Positions 1 through 4,725 of a stretch of 5,518 nucleotides of DNA are shown one piece after another (position 1 is the stretch's first letter; every line of letters starts with the position of its first letter). The translations under genes were made by a program, and so were the position numbers. Source of the DNA: Candidatus Acidiferrales bacterium (lineage in GTDB: Bacteria; Acidobacteriota; Terriglobia; Acidoferrales; UBA7541); the NCBI GenBank assembly GCA_030043155.1, contig JASHYE010000503.1:1-5518 (forward strand), written 5' to 3'. The notes beneath the pieces were generated by a model. That model had not been told where the DNA came from. It was given only the letters and a program-made list of their open reading frames with translations, and made no database searches.

Positions 1-449
1 CGATTGATCTCGATGCAATGTTCGAGGATTTCATTTTTCTTCTCGAGCACGCGAACCGCGGCGACGACTTCCTTCGTCGCCTCCAAAAGAACGCGCGAGA
101 GATCCGAGACGCCGGGACGGATCTTGTCGATGCGATAGGTGACCAGACGGCTGGCAGCGGCGTCGGTAAGATCGAGCACATCGTCGATTTTGCTGGCCAG
201 TTCGTGAATGTCTTCGCGGTCGAAGGGAGTGATGAAGGTGCGGTTCAGCTTGTTCATCAGAGAGTGCATGATGGTGTCGTTGGCGTGCTCGATGTCTTTG
301 ATTTTCTCGGCATCCGAGGCTGGATTCGAATAGTTCTCGAGCATCGCCACCATGGCTTGAGAGGCACGGTAAACGTTTTCGGCGAGCTCGACGAACATGT
401 CGTGGAAGCCGTCTTCGTGGGGCAGCAATTTGCTAAGTATTCCGGGCAT
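1..449 (-). CDS. DUF47 / PhoU-like phosphate transport regulator, partial (3' end outside window)
   Basis: Reading the minus strand from the ATG at 447-449 gives 149 uninterrupted codons to the window edge, starting MPGILSKLLPHEDGFHDMF and continuing through ENYSNPASDAEKIKDIEHAND, TPFDREDIHELASKIDDVLD and VLEKKNEILEHCIEIN. The conserved E-H-x-x-D and T-P-F-D-R-E-D-I motifs and the all-helical, charged character match the DUF47 (PhoU_div) family, whose members are usually about 205-215 residues, so roughly the last 60 residues are missing. In this family the gene commonly sits beside a Pit-type inorganic phosphate transporter and is thought to modulate it from the cytoplasm; such a gene would lie left of the window (inference). 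A weak Shine-Dalgarno, AGGA (plus strand 461-464), precedes the start by 11 nt. The open frame on the opposite strand here is a shadow. Family assignment is strong; the phosphate role is inherited from the family, not shown here. Confidence 0.88.
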   Translation of the reverse strand, partial: MPGILSKLLPHEDGFHDMFVELAENVYRASQAMVAMLENYSNPASDAEKIKDIEHANDTIMHSLMNKLNRTFITPFDREDIHELASKIDDVLDLTDAAASRLVTYRIDKIRPGVSDLSRVLLEATKEVVAAVRVLEKKNEILEHCIEIN

Positions 450-474
450 AGGTTTAGGCGTCCTGCGAGGGGAC

Positions 475-503
475 ACTATAGCGGAAGGGAATTGTTGGGG
501 CAA
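475..503 (-). promoter_or_regulatory. Sigma70-like promoter for the DUF47 gene
   Basis: On the minus strand TTGCCC (plus 498-503; 4 of 6 matches to TTGACA) is followed after exactly 17 nt by TATAGT (plus 475-480; 5 of 6 matches to TATAAT). Transcription would start near 468, giving a leader of about 20 nt before the ATG at 449. Position, spacing and orientation all fit. The match is by eye only. Confidence 0.55.
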
Positions 504-552
504 GGAAGCAGGTTAGCTAAGAGATTGTAGTTTCGGCGGGGGGGGTTGCTGC

Positions 553-591
553 TCCAAACGCCGGAGAAATCAAGCAGCTCCGGCGTCTGGA
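553..591 (-). terminator. Stem-loop after the YXWGXW gene, probable transcript 3' end without U-tract
   Basis: Arms 553-566 and 578-591 form a 14-bp stem around an 11-nt loop, beginning 20 nt beyond the stop codon of the YXWGXW gene. The single imperfect position (557 with 587) is an A-C mismatch in plus-strand RNA but a G-U wobble in minus-strand RNA, so the stem is fully paired only in the transcript of the upstream gene. No U-run follows; instead the RNA continues into a run of eight C (plus 538-545). It may therefore be a non-canonical terminator or a 3'-end stabilising hairpin. It lies between the stop of one gene and the promoter of the next co-directional gene, as a terminator should. 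Confidence 0.5.
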
Positions 592-611
592 TCAGCGAGG
601 TTTCCGCAGTA

Positions 612-1469
612 TTACCGGTCGCGCCCGGGTTTGTGATCTTCCTTCTGCGGGTGATTGTTCTTTTGGTTGTTGTGAGCCGGCTTGTTTTCCTTCTGTTGCC
701 GGTTATCGTTGCGGACCGCACGGTTGTCGTTGCGAACAGCGTGGTTATCATTTCGAACCGCCCGGTTGTCGTTGCGAACAGCGCGGTTGTCAGCACGAAC
801 CGCAGCGTTATCGGCGCGGACTGCACGGTTCCCGGGCCGGGCCATCGCGGTGTGCTCGTGATTCATTTGAGCTGCCGTAGCTTGAATGTGTTGCTCATGG
901 GCCGCAGCCATTTCTGCAGCAGTCGGCTCAGCGTGCACGCCCCCGGGACCGCCGTTGAAGGCAACGTGACTGTTGTTATTCACGATGACGGTACGGTTGA
1001 CGTAGGTGTTGTGGATAATGTTGACGTTTACGTGAGACACGGCAGTGTTGTAGAAGAAATGGCCGCCCCGCCATTCGCCGCCGACGAAGCCGACGCCGCC
1101 ATAGCCGAAGCCGTAGTTAATGCCACCATAGAAACCGACGTGCGGACCCCAGTAGCCGGCGTGCCAGCCGTAAACTCCACCAGCGAAGCCCCAGTAGCCG
1201 GGAGTCCAGAGGAAGCCCGGACGAGGCGCTACGACCCAAACGCCGGGAACCCAGTAGTAGCCCGCATCACCGTATGCCCAATATCCGGGTGTCCAAAGAT
1301 AGCCCGGTCCCGGGCACATGGGTTGCACAGCAACCACGCGCAACGGAGGCGGGCCGATGTGAACGGAGATTCCCACTCCAATGGCGACCTGCGCATGAGA
1401 TGTGGCAGGAACCGCCAGCATCACGAAAGCCAGCAAAAAGCACTGCAAAAGACCGAATTTACGCATCAT
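612..1469 (-). CDS. Secreted YXWGXW-repeat protein with C-terminal heptad repeats
   Basis: A 285-residue protein. Residues 1-26 form a signal peptide: M-M-R-K, a hydrophobic core, then S-H-A before Q27, a likely signal peptidase I site. Residues 57-107 hold four aromatic repeats of the YXWGXW family: YLWTPGYW (57-64), YYWVPGVW (71-78), FLWTPGYW (86-93) and the variant YGWHAGYW (100-107). A Gly/Tyr-rich stretch and an Asn/Val-rich region (about 140-170) with the motif FNGGPGGV follow, then an Ala/His/Glu-rich part, six NRAVRND-type heptads (214-255) and a Lys/Asn/His-rich hydrophilic tail. A GTG start at 1478 is possible, but that codon lies inside the Shine-Dalgarno GAGGTG, which is ideally placed for the ATG at 1469. 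The family occurs in exported proteins of Acidobacteria and Proteobacteria; its function is unknown, and a cell-envelope location is inferred from the signal peptide. A long ORF on the other strand (546-1580) is judged a shadow because only this strand shows signal peptide, family motifs and SD. Confidence 0.87.
   Translation of the reverse strand: MMRKFGLLQCFLLAFVMLAVPATSHAQVAIGVGISVHIGPPPLRVVAVQPMCPGPGYLWTPGYWAYGDAGYYWVPGVWVVAPRPGFLWTPGYWGFAGGVYGWHAGYWGPHVGFYGGINYGFGYGGVGFVGGEWRGGHFFYNTAVSHVNVNIIHNTYVNRTVIVNNNSHVAFNGGPGGVHAEPTAAEMAAAHEQHIQATAAQMNHEHTAMARPGNRAVRADNAAVRADNRAVRNDNRAVRNDNHAVRNDNRAVRNDNRQQKENKPAHNNQKNNHPQKEDHKPGRDR
705..830 (-). repeat. Six tandem 21-bp repeats coding NRAVRND heptads
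   Basis: Six in-frame 21-bp units (705-725, 726-746, 747-767, 768-788, 789-809, 810-830) encode, in protein order, NRAVRAD, NAAVRAD, NRAVRND, NRAVRND, NHAVRND and NRAVRND. Units differ by a few bases, mostly at wobble positions, so the array is not freshly expanded. Alternating Arg and Asp/Asn with Ala-Val suggests an amphipathic, charged, possibly helical or extended spacer. Length variation between strains is likely (inference). Confidence 0.9.
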
Positions 1470-1475
1470 TGTTTT

Positions 1476-1481
1476 CACCTC
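1476..1481 (-). promoter_or_regulatory. Shine-Dalgarno deciding the start of the YXWGXW gene
   Basis: GAGGTG on the minus strand ends 6 nt before the ATG at 1467-1469. It overlaps the upstream in-frame GTG (1476-1478), which therefore is unlikely to be the start. The choice changes the protein by three residues ahead of the signal peptide. Confidence 0.7.
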
Positions 1482-1631
1482 GGTGCATCATCAAATGCCC
1501 TGCAATTCCTAAAACACCCCGGGAATGGAAAAGTTGTGCCCACCTCGGCACTCAATACTCTGCGAATAGATCGAGCGTAGCGAGGCGAAGAGGCGCGTAC
1601 AAGCACGACGCGTGGAAAGCGTGCTCAAAAA

Positions 1632-1640
1632 AGTATAGCA
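1632..1640 (-). promoter_or_regulatory. Candidate extended -10 promoter for the YXWGXW gene
   Basis: On the minus strand TGCTATACT combines a TG extension with a -10 hexamer matching TATAAT at 5 of 6 positions. No recognisable -35 stands 17 nt upstream, where the GC-rich palindromes lie. Transcription from here would give a leader of about 155 nt. The call rests on the hexamer alone. Confidence 0.3.
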
Positions 1641-1645
1641 CATCT

Positions 1646-1665
1646 CGGCGCGCGCCGGCGCGCCG
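1646..1665. repeat. Overlapping GC-rich perfect palindromes
   Basis: Three self-complementary segments overlap: 12 bp at 1646-1657, 14 bp at 1650-1663 and 10 bp at 1656-1665, all made of alternating C and G. They sit just upstream of the candidate -10 for the YXWGXW gene, where a -35 or activator site would be. They could be an operator, a cruciform-prone site, or simply a GC-rich run. Confidence 0.55.
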
Positions 1666-1738
1666 TTCGCGAGCTGTTACCAGAAAGCAGGGTAATGGAT
1701 AAATTATGCTGTGCATAGTGGCCTTCGAGAAAAAACCC

Positions 1739-1747
1739 TGACATAAT
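1739..1747 (+). promoter_or_regulatory. Candidate extended -10 promoter for the kinase genes
   Basis: TGACATAAT has the TG extension one base before CATAAT (5 of 6 to consensus). The -35 position holds only a 3-of-6 match. A small inverted repeat, TATGC-TGT-GCATA (1705-1717), lies about 22 bp upstream and could be a regulator site. A start near 1754 would leave a leader of about 230 nt that includes the hairpins at 1866-1970. Confidence 0.32.
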
Positions 1748-1865
1748 CTGCGGCGTTCGTCGGGAGCGCTGGCGGCGGAAAAGACGCATTGCGCTGAGCG
1801 CTTTGGCTACAGTTCGCGCCTCTGAATTTCAAACGTGATAAAGGGTAAGTTGAGCCGGTTTGCGA

Positions 1866-1970
1866 GCGTCAGCGAAGCCGCTGTGTTTGACGCGACTGGG
1901 AGTCGGCAGGCGAAATTGAGGCGTTCTGGCAGCGTTCGAGCTGCCAGCCGAAATCCTGAGCGGTTTCGGC
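1866..1970 (+). promoter_or_regulatory. Structured 5' leader of the first kinase gene: string of hairpins ending at the SD
   Basis: Consecutive inverted repeats are seen: 6-bp arms 1866-1871 and 1888-1893 (with a competing inner 5-bp hairpin, arms 1870-1874 and 1879-1883); 5-bp arms 1893-1897 and 1901-1905; 8-bp CTGGCAGC/GCTGCCAG (1926-1933 and 1940-1947, 6-nt loop); and 7-bp GCCGAAA/TTTCGGC (1947-1953 and 1964-1970, 10-nt loop). The last stem ends one base before the SD region. ATCCT at 1953-1957, mostly in that loop, is complementary to AGGAT at 1973-1977, which contains the SD core, so the SD could be masked. No known riboswitch or thermometer class was recognised. The pairings are visible; regulation is inference. 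Confidence 0.42.
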
Positions 1971-1971
1971 G

Positions 1972-1976
1972 AAGGA
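1972..1976 (+). promoter_or_regulatory. Shine-Dalgarno fixing the TTG start of the first kinase
   Basis: AAGGA stands 6 nt before the TTG at 1983. The frame is closed by a TGA at 1917-1919 and contains no ATG, GTG or other TTG between that stop and 1983, so TTG is the only conventional start that keeps the conserved kinase N-terminus. Confidence 0.75.
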
Positions 1977-1982
1977 TCTGTT

Positions 1983-2050
1983 TTGCTGAATAGCGGAACA
2001 AAACTCGGGCCATATGAGATCACCGGTGCGATTGGCGCAGGCGGAATGGG
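1983..2050 (+). repeat. 68-bp perfect direct repeat, copy 1 (kinase head)
   Basis: These 68 bases, starting exactly at the TTG start codon, are identical to 4747-4814. The first differences are at 1982 (T versus A) and at 2051 (G versus C). They encode [14 protein letters not shown] followed by the first part of the glycine loop. In the next 65 or so bases about ten differences appear, mostly synonymous. Confidence 0.97.
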
Positions 2051-4709
2051 GGAAGTGTATCGCGCGAGGGATACGCGGCTCGGGCGCGATGTGGCGATAA
2101 AAGTCCTGCCGCAGCAATTAACCCAGAATGCCGACGCGAAGCAACGGTTCGAGCGCGAAGCGCGCGCTGTCTCTTCCTTGAATCACCCGCGCATTTGCAC
2201 ACTGCATGACATTGGTCATCAGGATGGGACTGATTTTCTCGTGATGGAGTTTTTGGAAGGCGAGACGCTGGCGAGGCGATTGGAAAAAGGGCCGCTTGCG
2301 ACGGCGGAGTTGCTGCGAATCGCGATTGAGATTGCGGACGCGCTGGAAAAAGCGCACCGGCAAGGCGTGATTCACCGCGATTTGAAGCCGGGAAACATCA
2401 TGCTGACGAAATCGGGAGCGAGGCTGATGGATTTCGGGCTGGCAAAATCGGCGATTGCTGGAGCAGGCGCGGCGCCGTCGCTCTCGAGCCTGACGCAATC
2501 GCTGAATCCCGCAGGACAGAGACCGACAGAGCCGCTCACAGCCGCAGGGACAATTGTCGGAACTTTTCAGTACATGTCGCCGGAGCAGATGGAAGGAAAA
2601 GAGACAGACGCGCGCAGCGACATTTTTTCGTTTGGCGCGGTGCTGTTCGAAATGGCGACGGGGAAGCGTGCCTTCGACGGCAAAACGACCGCGAGCGTGA
2701 TTGCGGCGATTCTCGAACGCGAGCCGCCTTCAATTTCGCAGTTGCAGCCAATGTCGCCGCCAGCGCTGGATCGAGTGGTGAAAACCTGCCTCGCGAAAGA
2801 GCCGGACGAGCGATTCCAGTCAATGCACGATGTGAAGCTGCAAGTGGAGTGGATTCGCGATGCCGGTTCGCAGGCGGGGGTGGCCGCGCCGGTCGCGGTG
2901 CATCGCAAAAATCGCGAGCGAATCGCGTGGGCGGCGGCAGCGCTGCTGCTGATTATCGCGGTAATTTTTGCCGCGGGCTATTTCTTGCGCGCGCCGGGGC
3001 AGGGGCCTTCGGTTAGCGCGGAAATTCTGCCACCCGAAAAAATGACTTTCACGCTGATGAACGACGACGCCGCGGGGCCGGTGGTTTTTTCGAAAGACGG
3101 GAAGCAGATCGCTTTTGTTGCCGAGGATGCCAGTGGCGATACGAACCTTTATGTGCGCTCGCTTGCAGACAAAGATGCTCGCATGATTCCGAATACGGAG
3201 GGCGCGGAGTATCCGTTTTGGTCGCCGGATGGAGAATCGCTCGGTTTTTATAGCAGCGGTAAATTACGGCGGGTCGCAGTGAATGGCGGGCCGCCTGTGG
3301 AAATTTGCGATGCGCAGCGAATGCGCGGGGGAACGTGGCTGCCGGACGATACAATTCTCTTCACGCCGGACATAACCGCGGGCATCTTTCGCGTGAGCGC
3401 AAGCCCCGGTTCCACTCCTGTCGAAATTACGAAAACCTCTTCAGCGCAAGACACAAACCGCTGGCCGTACATATTGCCGGATGGAAAGCATTTTCTTTAT
3501 CTGGCGTCGAGTCATTCGAATCCGCAGGCAAGCGCGCAGAATGGAATCTATTTTGCTTCGCTTGACGGCAAGGAAAATCGTTTCGTAATGCCCGCGCAAT
3601 CCAATGTCGTCTATGCGCGGGGAGAACTGCTGTTCGTTCAGGATGGAACCTTGCTAGCAAGGCCCTTTGATCCGAGCACCGGAAAGGCAGGCGGAGAGCC
3701 GGTGGCGCTGGCTCAAAATGTGAGCTTCAACGTCAGCTCGTGGAGAGCTGCTTTTGATGCGAGCAGCAATGGCGCGCTGATCTACCAGCCGACCAACGGG
3801 CTTGGCGGCGTCAAGCTGCTGGTTATGGATCGCGACGGCAAAGTGGAACAGACAATCAATGAAACAGATCCGCTTTCAAACGTGCGCTTCTCGCCCGACG
3901 GACGCAAACTCGCAATTCAGAGCCGCGGCGGAGCTCAAGGATATAACATCTGGATTTTGAATTTGGAGAAGGGAACCCGCCTGCGCCTCACCTTTGGTTA
4001 CACCACAGAGGGCTTCTGCTGGTCCGGAGACGGAAACAGTGTGTATTACGTTCATGTAGCTTATTCGCCTGACAAAGGTTCCGCGCCAATTTATGAGCTT
4101 CATCGTGTGAATGTCGACGGTTCGGGCAGAGACCAGATGCTCTTTGAGTCGAAGGGCCGTTTCTACATGTCCAGCGTTTCTCCTGATGCGAGCAAGCTAT
4201 TGCTTGTCGAGCCTTTTGGATCGCTCCCTCTCACAACGGGAATCATGGATGTTGGCCCAGGGGCCAAGCCGAAGCCTCTCTTGAAGGAGCCGGTAGGTGC
4301 GTTCCGCGCGGGGTTTTCTCCGGACGGCAGGTGGGCGCTCTATATCTCGGCGGAAACAGGGCGCTTCGAATTGTATGCCGTTCCGCCCAGCGGAGGAGAT
4401 GGGCAGCAACTGACGAGTACAGGCGCGCTCTATTGGAGCTGGCGCGCAGACGGAAAAGTGATCGAATATTCGACCGCCGAGGGCTCGATTTACGAATTGC
4501 CGATTAGCGAGACGACCGGAAGTCTATCGGCTGGAGCGCCTCGGTTGCTCTTCGATACGCACATCCCAAGCACTGATCAGTATACGAGGCAGCTGTGGGA
4601 CGCAACGAGTGATGGGCAGCGCTTCGTCGTGGTCGCGAGTGGCGACAACTCGAACGGCTCGGTGGCTGAGCTAATGACGAACTGGCCGGCGCTGGTGAAA
4701 AAACAGTGA
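1983..4709 (+). CDS. Receptor-like Ser/Thr protein kinase with C-terminal PD40/TolB-type beta-propeller
   Basis: A 908-residue Hanks-type kinase; it transfers phosphate from ATP to protein Ser/Thr. The kinase domain covers about residues 11-290: glycine loop GAGGMGEV (18-25), ATP-binding Lys40 in VAIKV, helix-C Glu59, catalytic HRDLKPGN (131-138, base Asp133), DFG 150-152, SPE 199-201 and Arg277. All key residues are present, so it should be active. DFG to SPE spans 52 residues, about 20 more than in PknB-type kinases, with a Ser/Thr/Pro-rich insert. A basic stretch (HRKNRER) precedes one membrane helix (about 314-335), placing the kinase inside and the rest outside. Residues about 345-908 carry roughly ten PD40-like strands, e.g. 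FSKDGKQIAF (from 369), WSPDGESLGF (413), FSPDGRKLAI (636), FSPDGRWALY (778) and SDGQRFVVV (876). It ends N-W-P-A-L-V-K-K-Q, typical of acidobacterial propeller proteins. The start is TTG with a good SD. The second kinase follows after 16 nt. Ligand and substrates are unknown. Confidence 0.95.
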   Translation: MLNSGTKLGPYEITGAIGAGGMGEVYRARDTRLGRDVAIKVLPQQLTQNADAKQRFEREARAVSSLNHPRICTLHDIGHQDGTDFLVMEFLEGETLARRLEKGPLATAELLRIAIEIADALEKAHRQGVIHRDLKPGNIMLTKSGARLMDFGLAKSAIAGAGAAPSLSSLTQSLNPAGQRPTEPLTAAGTIVGTFQYMSPEQMEGKETDARSDIFSFGAVLFEMATGKRAFDGKTTASVIAAILEREPPSISQLQPMSPPALDRVVKTCLAKEPDERFQSMHDVKLQVEWIRDAGSQAGVAAPVAVHRKNRERIAWAAAALLLIIAVIFAAGYFLRAPGQGPSVSAEILPPEKMTFTLMNDDAAGPVVFSKDGKQIAFVAEDASGDTNLYVRSLADKDARMIPNTEGAEYPFWSPDGESLGFYSSGKLRRVAVNGGPPVEICDAQRMRGGTWLPDDTILFTPDITAGIFRVSASPGSTPVEITKTSSAQDTNRWPYILPDGKHFLYLASSHSNPQASAQNGIYFASLDGKENRFVMPAQSNVVYARGELLFVQDGTLLARPFDPSTGKAGGEPVALAQNVSFNVSSWRAAFDASSNGALIYQPTNGLGGVKLLVMDRDGKVEQTINETDPLSNVRFSPDGRKLAIQSRGGAQGYNIWILNLEKGTRLRLTFGYTTEGFCWSGDGNSVYYVHVAYSPDKGSAPIYELHRVNVDGSGRDQMLFESKGRFYMSSVSPDASKLLLVEPFGSLPLTTGIMDVGPGAKPKPLLKEPVGAFRAGFSPDGRWALYISAETGRFELYAVPPSGGDGQQLTSTGALYWSWRADGKVIEYSTAEGSIYELPISETTGSLSAGAPRLLFDTHIPSTDQYTRQLWDATSDGQRFVVVASGDNSNGSVAELMTNWPALVKKQ

Positions 4710-4725
4710 GCGAAAACAAGATTGA

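Larger units (their letters stand above)
1482..1982. other. Divergent intergenic region, no convincing gene
   Basis: About 500 bp lie between the start of the minus-strand YXWGXW gene and the start of the plus-strand kinase. Short open frames occur on both strands, but none has a family motif or a plausible ribosome binding site, and several overlap the kinase start. No tRNA cloverleaf was recognised. The region holds candidate divergent promoters, GC palindromes at 1646-1665, and hairpins concentrated in the last 120 bp. In the leader of the minus gene the octamer CCGAGGTG occurs twice (plus 1476-1483 and 1541-1548); the first copy contains the SD and the second is the loop side of a small hairpin (arms 1536-1540 and 1547-1551). 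Confidence 0.6.

Noticed and set aside
18..530. A 170-codon plus-strand open frame at the left edge
   Set aside because: It is antisense to the clearly recognisable DUF47 coding frame and has no SD or domain.
705..830. Regular 21-bp repeats as a possible CRISPR or minisatellite
   Set aside because: The units are contiguous with no spacers, keep the reading frame, and vary at wobble positions, so they are protein-coding heptad repeats.
546..1580. A 344-codon plus-strand open frame antisense to the YXWGXW gene
   Set aside because: It lacks a family motif and shows low-complexity Val/Ser/Asn repeats that mirror the 21-bp repeats. The minus strand has the signal peptide, YXWGXW motifs and SD.
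1602..1631. A 6-bp stem followed by an A-run as a terminator
   Set aside because: No plus-strand gene ends here, and on the plus strand the run is A, not T. On the minus strand the position is too close to the candidate promoter to end a transcript.
1807..2117. Several minus-strand open frames in the kinase leader and kinase start
   Set aside because: They overlap each other and the kinase N-terminus and have no motifs or plausible initiation signals. They reflect the GC-rich antisense frames.
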